A program made the translations under genes and the position numbers. A stretch of DNA of 64,000 nucleotides from the NCBI GenBank assembly GCA_934102335.1, contig CAKOSP010000002.1, positions 128,203 through 192,202 on the forward strand, in the 5' to 3' direction. The notes below the pieces were generated by a model. The model made no database searches, was not told the DNA's origin, and saw only the letters and a list, made by a program, of their open reading frames with translations. This document shows positions 16,604 to 25,554 of this stretch, in pieces. This DNA comes from an uncultured Bacilli bacterium. GTDB lineage: Bacteria > Bacillota_I > Bacilli_A > RF39 > UBA660. Numbering within the stretch: the first letter of the stretch is position 1; each line of letters starts with the position of its first letter.

Positions 16604-17062
16604 CTATACTAACACTAATTCAACTGCTACATTGAATGTTTCATATTTTCCTTCCTCGTATTCATAGTCAATTTCTTTTATAATTCTGTAAGTTCCTTTT
16701 GGAAGTTTACCATACTCATTTTCCCAATCAAGTTTGATTTCTATACTTTCTTTTGCTGAAAGGTAAAAAACAGGCATAGTGAAAAATAATTCAGCATTTA
16801 TTTTATGCCATTCTCCATCTTTTTTAGTTTCTATTTCATAAGGGTTTCCATATTGGAAATTTTTATCACTATTATTAGTTAAAACTACAGTTACACTTTT
16901 ATTTGTTAGTGTCCCATCTTTAATAGTCATAGTAACATCATTTTGTGAAATTTTAATATCAGATTTATTTCCTATATTAAATTCATTTTTTTGCTTTCCA
17001 CAACCAGTCATTCCTAATACCATAACCCCACATAGTAAAATAACAAATAATTTTCTTTTCAT
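16604..17062 (-). CDS. lipoprotein with Ig-like domain
   Basis: A 152-residue lipoprotein. The signal MKRKLFVILLCGVMVLGMTG ends at Cys21 in lipobox MTGC. The mature domain (TNKSVTVVLTNNSDKNFQYG, later LPKGTYRIIKEIDY) shows the strand pattern of small bacterial Ig-like domains, in which VTVVLTN and KLPKGTYRIIK are typical edge strands. A good AGGAGG site precedes 17062. It is a single gene in the accessory patch between recombinase debris and an epimerase. The ligand is unknown. Confidence 0.75.
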   Translation of the reverse strand: MKRKLFVILLCGVMVLGMTGCGKQKNEFNIGNKSDIKISQNDVTMTIKDGTLTNKSVTVVLTNNSDKNFQYGNPYEIETKKDGEWHKINAELFFTMPVFYLSAKESIEIKLDWENEYGKLPKGTYRIIKEIDYEYEEGKYETFNVAVELVLV

Positions 17063-17171
17063 AATCGATCCTCCTTATAAACTAATTATATTGTACTTTT
17101 AATAAGATTGCAACAAACGGAACGTAGAGTTTAACAAATTGCAATTTATATTATCATTTATTTTTGTTTTG

Positions 17172-18167
17172 TTACTTTTTATTTATCCACTCAACAGTAT
17201 CCTTTATTGTAGCTTTCATATTTCTATTTTTAAATCCCAACTTTTCTTTTGCTTTTTCATTACTAAAATTAGCGTTAGAAGATAGGGTATATAGTGAATA
17301 CTTTGTAAAAAGTGGAGTTTGTTTTTTAAAATTATAATATATTTCAAATAAAGGTGCTATTAACTTTGCAAGACATATCGGTAATACAATTTTAATTTTT
17401 TTCCTTTTTTGCACATTACAAATTAAATCACATAATTCTTTAATTGTAATATATCTATTTGATAAAATATAGCATTCACCGTTAATACCATTTTTACAGG
17501 CACTGATAATACCTTCCGCTACATCTCTTACATCAACAAAATCATATCCACCTTTTACACAAGCAAATAACTTTCCGTTTGAAACTTCTTTTACTAGTTG
17601 TGTTAAGTGACTATTGCCAAAATCATTTGGACCTATAATACCAGACGGATGAATTATACAAGCATTCAAATTTTTACTCTTTACTGCATCAATTACATAC
17701 TTCGCAGCTTCTGCTTTTGTTTTTGCATATAATCCCTCAACATTGTCAGGATTAAAATTAGTTATTTCTGTTATTAATTCATTGTTAGGTTGTTCTGGGA
17801 TTGCATGAACACTACTAATATAGATAAGTTTTGCTTTTGCTTCTATTACTTTATCTACTATATTTTTAGTTCCATTAACATTAACATTATAAACAAGTGG
17901 ATTGTATTTTGATTTTATATATACTACTGCAGCACAATGAATTACAAAAACTTCTTGCCCATCAGTATTTTCAAAAATTGATGATAAAGTTTCTTTTTTA
18001 GTTACATCACCAAAGTATATTTTACATCTTAATTTTTCTAGTGATTTAATAGAATCACCTTTTAATACAAAAGCCCTAATTTCATTATCAGCATCTTGCC
18101 CTAACTTTCTTATAATGTTATTACCTAAAAAGCCATTTGCTCCTGTTATTATATAGATCTTTTTCAC
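17172..18167 (-). CDS. NAD-dependent epimerase/dehydratase (extended SDR)
   Basis: An extended short-chain dehydrogenase of about 331 residues. The nucleotide-binding TGANGFLGNN motif lies at the start, FGDVTKKETL binds the adenine side, and YISSVHA and YAKTKAEA (Tyr-x-x-x-Lys) give the catalytic residues. HPSGIIGP is the usual substrate-site strand. The plan resembles dihydroflavonol-reductase or 3-beta-HSD-like SDRs more than UDP-sugar epimerases; the substrate is unknown. Two GTG starts exist, 18179 and 18167; I favour 18167, which has AGGTGAT seven bases upstream. No partner genes sit beside it. Confidence 0.85.
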   Translation of the reverse strand: MKKIYIITGANGFLGNNIIRKLGQDADNEIRAFVLKGDSIKSLEKLRCKIYFGDVTKKETLSSIFENTDGQEVFVIHCAAVVYIKSKYNPLVYNVNVNGTKNIVDKVIEAKAKLIYISSVHAIPEQPNNELITEITNFNPDNVEGLYAKTKAEAAKYVIDAVKSKNLNACIIHPSGIIGPNDFGNSHLTQLVKEVSNGKLFACVKGGYDFVDVRDVAEGIISACKNGINGECYILSNRYITIKELCDLICNVQKRKKIKIVLPICLAKLIAPLFEIYYNFKKQTPLFTKYSLYTLSSNANFSNEKAKEKLGFKNRNMKATIKDTVEWINKK

Positions 18168-18455
18168 AATATTTATCACCTACCACTCCATTCTAAAAAA
18201 TAAATCTAATGCCTCTCTTGTATAATTGTACCACAAATTCACGATTATTTTTTAAGAAGTATATGAATGATGGTGTAAAATATTTTTGGGTAGACATAAA
18301 AAAATTATCCATAATTATTAAAATTTGTTATTTAAAGAAAAATGATGTATTATCATATATAGAAAGAGAGCAAGTTCGTAAGATGTATTTAAACCGCACC
18401 ATTTAATTTAATTTTAACAGGTAATAAATAATAGTCAATTTTTATCTTTTATTTG

Positions 18456-19058
18456 TTATCTTTTTTTAATATATTCAGTTTTTTGGCCAAATTGAAGCCA
18501 CATTTCAGACCAAGAAGCCCCATTATCTAATAAAGATTTAACAACTGGGTTATTTATCGTATCATTAGTGTCTTGTTTGTTTAAATCAACATAGTTTTCT
18601 TCATCATATAGTTTACTTTTCAAATCACAATCTAATTTATCACAACAGTATGCACAGTGTGCTTCTTTTGAATTATGAGAATCAAACTCTAAATAAAGTT
18701 GTTCTATTTCTTCGACTTTTAGTAAATCTTTTAGTATATTATGTACCGTTTCATGTTCCAACCTTTCTTTTTTCTTCTTTCTTTTTCTTCTTTAGAAATT
18801 CTAAATTGAGTTAAATCACCAATAATGCTCTCCCCCTATTTCATGAATTGCTAACATAATGATAACCTTCTTAATATCTATATTGTAACCATATTCTGAC
18901 TACATAGCAATAGCTAGCATTTGAACGCTGAATACATGCTCTGCAATGCTTTCAATTCTTTGTCTTTTTACATTCCAAGTTTTCCAACCTGTTCTTATGC
19001 AATCTTTTAAGCTATTACATAAAACATAATAATTAATTGCATATTGTTCTTTTGACAT
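18456..19058 (-). pseudogene. HD-domain hydrolase (YfbR-like), disrupted
   Basis: The ATG at 19058 has AGGAGGG upstream. The frame reads RIESIAEHVFSVQMLAIAM, then a TAG stop, then SEYGYNIDIKKVIIMLAIHE. A run of five G (C at 18832-18836) breaks the frame. Removing one G gives HEIGESIIGDLTQF, the exact HD-family pattern. A second shift in a purine-rich stretch near 18770-18785 leads to the intact C-terminal part (ETVHNILKDLLKVEEIEQLY, then a CDKLDCDL segment). So one nonsense change and two frameshifts inactivate a nucleotidase-like HD gene. Confidence 0.85.
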
Positions 19059-19150
19059 AAACCCTCCTAAATTAGTGATTATATTTTATCACGGATAATA
19101 TTGTGATAAAATGTATTATAGAGAAAACATTTTATTATGGAGGTGTAACA

Positions 19151-20605
19151 TTGAAAAAAGAAAATTTTGAATGTTTATATACTTTTAAATATAAAAATAA
19201 CGAATTTGCTTATTTATACGCTAAAAATCATCCATTTTATTTTTTAGAATACAATAAAGAAAAAAACACCTTTTTTTATCCTAAAATCGAAATGTTTATA
19301 GATTTATATAGTAAATTTTATTCTAAAGATAATATTTGGTTGTTTGAAAAAAATCATACTTTTTTAAATTATAATTCTAAAATTAAAAATATTAGATTTA
19401 AAATTATTCCTTTAATAAGAGCCACTAGTGGATTAATATCTATTTCCGTTGCTCTATCTATGTGTGGTTGTAAACAAACGGATAACTTAAATACAAAAGA
19501 AGAAACCACTGCGATTACTACCTATGATAATAGCCAATCAATCTATAGTTACTTTGAAAAGTATAATATGCATGTGATTGATAAACTATATGATGGTAAT
19601 GATTATATTTTTGTTAAAGAGTTTATTAATAGCAATGAAAAACGTCAAATAACACTGCAAAACTTTGACGAATTTAAAAAATTTGTTGGTTTAAACTTTA
19701 TGCCTACATGGGAAGATGTTATTAAAGTTTTTCAAAGTAACCAAAATATAGATGATGATAAAAAGCAAATAATTCTTAAAGGCATTGATAATATGAGAAA
19801 CAGTTCTGAATTGGATGGAATTGACTTAAGTGTTTTATATACTAATGCTAAAAGAATGAAACTCGAATATAAATCAAGTGAAGAAATGTCTAATATTTTT
19901 GGTAAAAATAATGTTTATGCATGTTTTGATTCTGCCTCTGGCACTGTATACTTACCAAGAGATCAACCATTTAAAACTTTTGAATTTTTACACGAGGTTT
20001 TAGGGCACGGAACTTTGGCTTATCGAAACGAAACAAATGAATCGTTAGTTATATTTGATTGTACTAATTATATAATGTTGCCTACAGATAATACATTTAC
20101 TGGTTATTCACTTGGAACTATGATTAACGAGGGTGGAGCAAATATGATTGCTCATATTATAACCCAAGATTATAGTGTTAGTAGTTTTTATGAATTGTAT
20201 GAAGAAGAATTAAGAGTTATTGCAAGATTATGTAATGTTTCTTTAGGTGAGTTGTTAAATCATAAGGGCATCGATTTTTATGATTTAATGTATAAAAATA
20301 ATATTAATACTCCAGTTGAATATATTTTTAAAATGGACGGAATATTGAAGGGTCAATTATATTGTGAGTTTTCTGATCTTATGGAAAGATTGCTTGTTGA
20401 TGCCACTTTAGAGAAAGTAAGTAATTCAAATAAAAATGAACAAGAACAAATTATTAAAGATACCGTTAAAATAGTAAAAGATAGTAATTTTAAAGATAAA
20501 GAAGAATTAAATTTCGATTATAATGGTGGATCCATTAATTATAATTTTGAAGATACCGCTAATAATTACGAAAATGTAATGAATCAAATTAAAAATGGAC
20601 GTTAA
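19151..20605 (+). CDS. membrane-anchored putative metallopeptidase with HEVLGH motif
   Basis: A 484-residue protein from a TTG start behind GGAGGTG. The first ~84 residues are soluble and aromatic-rich. A hydrophobic segment (residues ~85-103) ends SMCGC, like a lipoprotein or membrane anchor placed internally. The outer domain has HEVLGHG (His280, Glu281, His285), an HExxxH spacing rather than the usual HExxH, and downstream INEGGANM with Glu326 as a possible third zinc ligand. HExxxH is known in dipeptidyl-peptidase III (M49); the family here is unrecognised. It is divergent from the broken HD gene and convergent with the DUF1848 gene. Confidence 0.65.
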   Translation: MKKENFECLYTFKYKNNEFAYLYAKNHPFYFLEYNKEKNTFFYPKIEMFIDLYSKFYSKDNIWLFEKNHTFLNYNSKIKNIRFKIIPLIRATSGLISISVALSMCGCKQTDNLNTKEETTAITTYDNSQSIYSYFEKYNMHVIDKLYDGNDYIFVKEFINSNEKRQITLQNFDEFKKFVGLNFMPTWEDVIKVFQSNQNIDDDKKQIILKGIDNMRNSSELDGIDLSVLYTNAKRMKLEYKSSEEMSNIFGKNNVYACFDSASGTVYLPRDQPFKTFEFLHEVLGHGTLAYRNETNESLVIFDCTNYIMLPTDNTFTGYSLGTMINEGGANMIAHIITQDYSVSSFYELYEEELRVIARLCNVSLGELLNHKGIDFYDLMYKNNINTPVEYIFKMDGILKGQLYCEFSDLMERLLVDATLEKVSNSNKNEQEQIIKDTVKIVKDSNFKDKEELNFDYNGGSINYNFEDTANNYENVMNQIKNGR

Positions 20606-20610
20606 AAAAT

Positions 20611-21546
20611 TTAAAACATGCTCATTTGTTCACTAGTTTTTCTATAACTGTATTGATTAGCTACCGCTAACTTATTGAAAGGTTTAATTTCATCACATAA
20701 TATTGGGGAATTTTCATTGTATTTTTTGGTGTTTTCTATAACTTTTTCTTTACTAGTATTGGCATAACAATATTTGCATAAGTGTTTACATGTATTATAA
20801 GCACCTATATCATTTCCCATTAAACAACTACATCCTACTCTTATATTTTTAGTATTTGTAGGCACTTCAAGATCATAGCTAATACTTTTTCTTACTATTT
20901 CTTTGCTTTTGCATCCAGTACAAATTACTCCATATTTAGAAAGATAATCTTTTTCACAACAAGCATATATTTTAATGTTATTTTCTTTGCCAATTCTGCA
21001 AAATTCTTTAGCTAAAATAACTTGAGCTTCTTCAGATGGTCTTATTAAATCTGGAGCATTTTTCTTTACTTTATCATATAAATCAATAAAACTTATTACG
21101 CAAGTGTCAGTATATCCTTTTAACTTTTTGGCGATATATTCAAATTCTTTGATATGTCTTTTTAAACCATAATCTTTATTAAAAAATATTGGATCATATC
21201 TCCATCCTACAAAAGAATTTGGTAACTTTTCCACTAATTTTTTGAAGCTTTCTATAACTATGTCTTTATCTAAAACATTAGGTTCAATTGAGTAATCATA
21301 AGGAGTTATCGTTACATACCACAGCATATTATAATCTTTTAAATCATCTAAGTATTTAAGCATTGGTTCGGGATTTTTAGTACAAAAATCTATACAATCA
21401 ACAACTTGTGGATTCAAAGAAAATTTTATTATAATTTTAGGATTATAGGGATTTTTAACGTATACGAAACCTTCTTTTATTCTATTCATAAACCATTTTG
21501 AATAAAATGCAGGAATATCTGTTCTCATGCCAGTATTAATTACCAT
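20611..21546 (-). CDS. DUF1848 protein (photolyase/radical-SAM-like)
   Basis: A 311-residue cytoplasmic protein. The start (MVINTGMRTDIPAFYSKWF) and VKNPYNP match DUF1848, a family of unknown biochemical role. A cysteine cluster lies at about residues 240-265 (CSCLMGNDIGAYNTCKHLCK, then YCYAN) and CTGC earlier; this suggests an iron-sulfur or zinc site as in spore-photoproduct-lyase-like enzymes. The start overlaps the end of ogt by 11 bases, behind AGAGGT, so both are made together. That coupling suggests a role in DNA repair, which is inference. Confidence 0.85.
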   Translation of the reverse strand: MVINTGMRTDIPAFYSKWFMNRIKEGFVYVKNPYNPKIIIKFSLNPQVVDCIDFCTKNPEPMLKYLDDLKDYNMLWYVTITPYDYSIEPNVLDKDIVIESFKKLVEKLPNSFVGWRYDPIFFNKDYGLKRHIKEFEYIAKKLKGYTDTCVISFIDLYDKVKKNAPDLIRPSEEAQVILAKEFCRIGKENNIKIYACCEKDYLSKYGVICTGCKSKEIVRKSISYDLEVPTNTKNIRVGCSCLMGNDIGAYNTCKHLCKYCYANTSKEKVIENTKKYNENSPILCDEIKPFNKLAVANQYSYRKTSEQMSMF

Positions 21547-22072
21547 GATTTACCTCTTTTGGCATAGAAAAACTAGCAAGATTATGGTGTTCTATTTTTA
21601 AAAGTTTTATTTTATTTTCTAAACCCCCACCATAACCAGTTAAGTTATTATTTTTACCTACTACTCTATGACATGGAATTATAATACAAATAGGATTAGC
21701 CCCGACTGCGTTTCCTACCGCTTGCGAAGACATTTTTTCAATGTTTTTTATTTGACATATTTTTTTGGCAATTTCACCATAGGTTGTTAATTTTCCATAT
21801 GGTATTTCCTTTAAAATATTAGTTACTAGTTGTCTAAAAGGGGTTATGCCTTCTAGCTTATACTTTGGAGTAAAATCTAGTATTTCTCCTTTAAAATATG
21901 TGTCTAGCCATTTTTTAGTTTCTGCAAATATTTTCAAATTCTTTTCTTCACTTACATTATGATGTTTTAAACTATCTTTTGAATTTTCAAACCACAATCC
22001 CGTTAAATAAAAGCCGTCACTTTCCATAATCATTTTTATGTCTTGATAATTGTATTTTTTTATATACTTCAT
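21536..22072 (-). CDS. ogt: methylated-DNA--cysteine S-methyltransferase
   Basis: Repairs O6-alkylguanine by moving the alkyl group to its own cysteine; single-use cytoplasmic protein. The active site is IIPCHRVVGK with Cys134, preceded by PYGKLTTYGEIA and the winged-helix QAVGNAVGANP and followed by LTGYGGGLENKIKLLKIE. At 178 residues it is a normal Ogt-type enzyme. AAGGAAG lies upstream of 22072. It overlaps the DUF1848 gene downstream and is 40 bases from the HMUDK-like gene upstream, all on one strand. Confidence 0.95.
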   Translation of the reverse strand: MKYIKKYNYQDIKMIMESDGFYLTGLWFENSKDSLKHHNVSEEKNLKIFAETKKWLDTYFKGEILDFTPKYKLEGITPFRQLVTNILKEIPYGKLTTYGEIAKKICQIKNIEKMSSQAVGNAVGANPICIIIPCHRVVGKNNNLTGYGGGLENKIKLLKIEHHNLASFSMPKEVNHGN

Positions 22073-22112
22073 GTTAAAACTTCCTTGAGGGTATTATATC
22101 ACACATTTATTT

Positions 22113-23060
22113 TTAATAATTACTTTTAATATTCCATTTTGGAGGGTAAATATATTCTATTTTAGTATTTTTAGGAATATAATGTTTTTTTATTTTCTTG
22201 CGATTTGACTTTAAAGATGGAATTGCTTGTCTACAATATTTATCAAGTTCACAAAAAATATTTTGACAATCAATTAATTGCAATGGTCGATCTTTTATTT
22301 TTTTGAAATCTAAATTTAATCTTTTGAATTCGTAATTTTGATTTTCATACATGTATCTTATAATGTCTTCATTGCTTAAATTGCCTTTATCTATAAAACA
22401 CTTTTTAATTCCCCTGATTGCCCCAGGCCCAGCCATTGTGAATTCAGATTCTTGCCAATTTACTATATCACTATAATTGATATCAGTAACTAATTGATAA
22501 GCCATAAAATTTCCAATTAAAGGGTAAGTTTTTAAAATATTAAAAGCTTCTTGCATAGTTTTTGCTTCCAATATTTTTTTATAAGATTTATCAACATTAA
22601 ATATTTTATTTAAAAGTGCTAAATGATTTTCATGTTTTCTTTCATAGCCAAAAGCTTTAGTAGCACAGCTTATATATGCATCATTATATATGCTTTCTTT
22701 TTTAGATATAGCATCATTTAAAATTTCTGAGCATTTTAAAAAATCAAAGTCCTTAAGCTTTATGTCTTTTAGATTTTTTATTAATAGTTCCCATGTTGAT
22801 TCTTTGTTAAATAATTTAAACAATAATATTCTAAAAAGCATATCTTCTTTTGAATAATCTCGGCCATTATAAATAACATTTTTCAATAAATACTGACTTA
22901 CTCTATCATTAACTCGATAACTATTGCAAAATTTGTATTCTTGTAAAATTTTATCATTAGTCCAAGGTGGCTTTTCTCCGTTCTTTTTTTTGATAAATAT
23001 ATTTTGTCTTTCATATGCAAAATACCAATATAAATCATATACTTCTTGTCTTTTTTTCAT
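22113..23060 (-). CDS. HMUDK/aGPT helical-domain protein (DNA base modification family)
   Basis: A 315-residue protein. YDLYWYFAYERQNIFIKK, PPWTNDKILQEYKFCNSYR, RVSQYLLKNVIYNG, TYPLIGNFMAYQLVTDINYS and AGPGAIRGIKKCF match, from memory, the helical domain found with 5-hydroxymethyl-dU DNA kinases and thymine-modifying enzymes of phages, a DNA-glycosylase-like fold. No kinase P-loop is visible, so this is the helical domain alone. The start at 23060 has AAGGAGAA upstream. It precedes ogt and DUF1848 on the same strand. A DNA-lesion or modified-base role is inference. Confidence 0.75.
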   Translation of the reverse strand: MKKRQEVYDLYWYFAYERQNIFIKKKNGEKPPWTNDKILQEYKFCNSYRVNDRVSQYLLKNVIYNGRDYSKEDMLFRILLFKLFNKESTWELLIKNLKDIKLKDFDFLKCSEILNDAISKKESIYNDAYISCATKAFGYERKHENHLALLNKIFNVDKSYKKILEAKTMQEAFNILKTYPLIGNFMAYQLVTDINYSDIVNWQESEFTMAGPGAIRGIKKCFIDKGNLSNEDIIRYMYENQNYEFKRLNLDFKKIKDRPLQLIDCQNIFCELDKYCRQAIPSLKSNRKKIKKHYIPKNTKIEYIYPPKWNIKSNY

Positions 23061-23121
23061 AAATATTTTCTCCTTTTTTAAAATTTTTTCATAAATAAAA
23101 TAAATTTTCAACTATAAATTA

Positions 23122-23150
23122 TTGACTTTTAAAATTTAATAAAGTATGAT
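23122..23150 (+). promoter_or_regulatory. promoter of the AbrB-ABC operon
   Basis: TTGACT (23122-23127), 17-base spacer, TATGAT (23145-23150), about 29 bases before the first start codon. Confidence 0.75.
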
Positions 23151-23178
23151 TTGTATAAAATGTATAACCGGAGGTATT

Positions 23179-23391
23179 ATGAATAAAGATAAATATATTG
23201 GTATAAGTAAAGTGGGAGAAAAAGGACAAATTGTAATTCCTAAAGATGCAAGAGATATGTTTGATATTAAGCCTGGAGATTCAGTGGTCGTACTTTGTGA
23301 TAAGAAAAAAGGAATTGCTATCATTAAGTCAGAAGTTTTTGAAAGTGTTTCAAATAATATCTTAGATGGAGTTAATAATGATAGAAATTAA
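23179..23391 (+). CDS. AbrB/SpoVT-family transcription regulator
   Basis: A 70-residue DNA-binding protein. KVGEKGQIVIPKDARDMFDI and KPGDSVVVL form the swapped-hairpin AbrB domain, which binds DNA as a dimer. The C-terminal tail is short. The start at 23179 follows CGGAGGT. It overlaps the ABC ATPase gene by 14 bases, and a strong promoter lies directly upstream, so it probably controls its own transporter operon. Confidence 0.9.
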   Translation: MNKDKYIGISKVGEKGQIVIPKDARDMFDIKPGDSVVVLCDKKKGIAIIKSEVFESVSNNILDGVNNDRN

Positions 23392-24100
23392 AAACTTAGT
23401 TAAAAATTATAAAGATGTGTGCGCTGTTAATAACTTGAATTTAATTATTAATGATAATGAAATATTTTGTTTACTTGGAACTAACGGGGCTGGAAAGACC
23501 ACTACTATTAAAATACTTACTACTTTGATTAAGCCAGATAGTGGAATGGTAGAAATAAATAAACTTGATATTTTAAGTGATGCTTATATGATTAAAAATA
23601 TTATTAATGTTTCTCCTCAAGAAACTGCGATTGCGGGTAACTTAACAGTTTTAGAAAACTTAGAATTTATGGCTGGAGTTTATAACATTAAAAATAAAGA
23701 TAAAAAAATAAAAGAACTTATTAATATGTTTAAATTAGAATCTGTATTAAATAAAAGGGTAAAACAATTATCTGGTGGATATCAAAGAAAAGTTTCTATT
23801 GCCATTTCTTTAATTAATGAACCTAAAATTCTTTTTTTAGATGAGCCAACTTTGGGACTAGATGTTATTTCAAAACATGATTTGTGGAATATTATTAAAT
23901 CCTTAAAAAATAAAATAACTATAGTACTTACTACTCATTATATGGAAGAAGCAGAAGCATTGGCAGACAGAGTGGGAATAATGAATAAGGGTAAATTAAT
24001 TGCTCTTGGCACTACAAAAGAATTAAAATTAAAAGGGAATTGTCAGAATTTTGAAGGGGCTTTTATTAAATTTATTGAGGAGGATAACAATGATAATTAA
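23378..24100 (+). CDS. ABC transporter ATP-binding protein (ABC-2 export type)
   Basis: A 240-residue ATPase of the NatA/DrrA type. Walker A is GTNGAGKTTT near residue 37, the signature LSGGYQRK near 130, Walker B ILFLDEPTLGLD, and TTHYMEEAE the switch His. The start at 23378 (MIEIKNLVKNY) has GGAG ahead. It overlaps both neighbours, the AbrB gene and the permease gene, so the three form one operon. The likely job is export of a drug, lipid or peptide; the substrate is unknown. Confidence 0.95.
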   Translation: MIEIKNLVKNYKDVCAVNNLNLIINDNEIFCLLGTNGAGKTTTIKILTTLIKPDSGMVEINKLDILSDAYMIKNIINVSPQETAIAGNLTVLENLEFMAGVYNIKNKDKKIKELINMFKLESVLNKRVKQLSGGYQRKVSIAISLINEPKILFLDEPTLGLDVISKHDLWNIIKSLKNKITIVLTTHYMEEAEALADRVGIMNKGKLIALGTTKELKLKGNCQNFEGAFIKFIEEDNNDN

Positions 24101-24809
24101 TTTTGCTAAAAGAAGTTTTAAAGAAATTGTAAGAGATCCTTTAAGCATTATTTTTTCTATATTATTACCACTATTTTTACTTATTATTTTTCAACAATTT
24201 AAAATTCCTAATGAGATTTATTCAATAGTAAATTTTACTCCTGGAATTATTATATTTAGTTTATCTTTTATAACAATGTTTACAGCAACATTAGTTTCTA
24301 AAGATAGAAATACTGCTTTACTTACAAGATTATGTGTAAGTCCTATGAAATCATATCATTATATTTTAGGTTACATTTTTTCTTTAATGCCATTGGTTAT
24401 AATTCAAAATATTATTTTTTTGGGTGTGGCTGCTTTTTTAGGATTAAATGTAAGTTTAAATATTTTCTATACAATTCTGTTAACTATTATTATTTCACCT
24501 TTATTTATCTTACTTGGTATTTTGATAGGATCTATTACTAGTGAAAAAGCAGCCTCTGGCGCCTCAAGTATTGTAGTTCAATTAGTTGCTTTTACAAGCG
24601 GAATGTATTTTTCTGTTGATATGGTCGGTAACGCATTTAAAAAAATATGTGAAATACTACCTTTTAAAAATATTTTGGATTTAATTAGATTTTCTCTAAA
24701 TAACAGTTCAATATCATTTTATACTCTAATAAATATTATTGTATGGTTTATTGTTATAACATTTCTTACAGTAATTGTTTTCAAAAATAAAATGATTAGT
24801 GAAAAATAA
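24090..24809 (+). CDS. ABC-2 type permease
   Basis: A 239-residue integral membrane protein with about six hydrophobic helices, the partner of the ATPase upstream. FKEIVRDPLSIIFSILLPL at the start and the conserved SITSEKAASGASSIV...FTSGMYF region are typical of DrrB-type permeases. The start at 24090 follows GAGGAGGA and overlaps the ATPase stop by 11 bases. The operon ends at a bidirectional hairpin. Confidence 0.92.
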   Translation: MIINFAKRSFKEIVRDPLSIIFSILLPLFLLIIFQQFKIPNEIYSIVNFTPGIIIFSLSFITMFTATLVSKDRNTALLTRLCVSPMKSYHYILGYIFSLMPLVIIQNIIFLGVAAFLGLNVSLNIFYTILLTIIISPLFILLGILIGSITSEKAASGASSIVVQLVAFTSGMYFSVDMVGNAFKKICEILPFKNILDLIRFSLNNSSISFYTLINIIVWFIVITFLTVIVFKNKMISEK

Positions 24810-24829
24810 TATATTATTAAAGCAATTAA

Positions 24830-24857
24830 AAAGCCACTTATCTTCCTAAGTGGCTTT
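24830..24857. terminator. bidirectional terminator between ABC operon and coiled-coil gene
   Basis: AAAGCCACTTA / TAAGTGGCTTT with a 6-base loop, A-rich on the left and T-rich on the right. It contains the last codons of the minus-strand gene that ends at 24838. Confidence 0.85.
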
Positions 24858-25551
24858 CTGGTTCATAACCCATTTCATATTCATTATTTATACCTAATTT
24901 TTCAGCTAAATCTTTGTATCTTTGTTGTAATTCTTCTCCTCTTCTTTCATGATTTTGCATTGCAATGAATAAATAGTCTAATTCATCTCTTGCTTCACGA
25001 TCAATTTTGGCTTGACTTTTTTTCTCCTTATTAGCTAATAATTCGGCTTTTTTATTTAAAAGTGTTTCTTTTATAGAATTCTTTTTATCATTAAAACCTT
25101 GTTTAATACTTTCTTTTTTAGCTTGTATTTTATTTTGTGCCTTTTCTATACTTTCTTTAGAAATTTTTTTAATAGCTAACGCACTTAATGCAAATACGCT
25201 TAAGTTTTTACCAGATATTTTAGCTATTTTTTTATCTGTTTTAACTTTGGCTTGTTCCTGCGCTTCTGTATATAGTGAAACGTATGGATTTTCTTGTTCC
25301 ATAGATTTTAATGTATCTATTATTTGTTCTTGCTCATGAGATTTTTGTTGTAATTTATTAATTTCGTCTTCACTTACATAAGAATATAGTTTGTCTTTCA
25401 TTTTATGATAAAAATTAGATATTCTTTTAATTCCCAATTTAGGAATTGACCAAACTTTTTTTCCTGTTTGTTTAATTTTTTTATTTCTTAAATTAACAAG
25501 AGCTTGAGGTGTAAGCATTTCTTCAAGTTTTTTTCTTTGTTCTTTATTCAT
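24838..25551 (-). CDS. basic coiled-coil protein, unknown
   Basis: A 237-residue, very Lys- and Gln-rich soluble protein. The first third (LTPQALVNLRNKKIKQTGKK) is basic. Middle and C-terminal stretches (about residues 65-85, 125-175 and 195-225) have heptad character. One short uncharged stretch (LSVFALSALAIKKI) could touch the membrane. I recognise no family. It lies three bases after a DUF1292 gene on the same strand, so both share a transcript. Confidence 0.65.
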   Translation of the reverse strand: MNKEQRKKLEEMLTPQALVNLRNKKIKQTGKKVWSIPKLGIKRISNFYHKMKDKLYSYVSEDEINKLQQKSHEQEQIIDTLKSMEQENPYVSLYTEAQEQAKVKTDKKIAKISGKNLSVFALSALAIKKISKESIEKAQNKIQAKKESIKQGFNDKKNSIKETLLNKKAELLANKEKKSQAKIDREARDELDYLFIAMQNHERRGEELQQRYKDLAEKLGINNEYEMGYEPESHLGR

Positions 25552-25554
25552 ATA

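Noticed and set aside
18180..18455. Plus-strand frame 18209-18406 (65 residues)
   Set aside because: No ribosome site, no known family and odd composition; more likely debris in the accessory patch than a gene.
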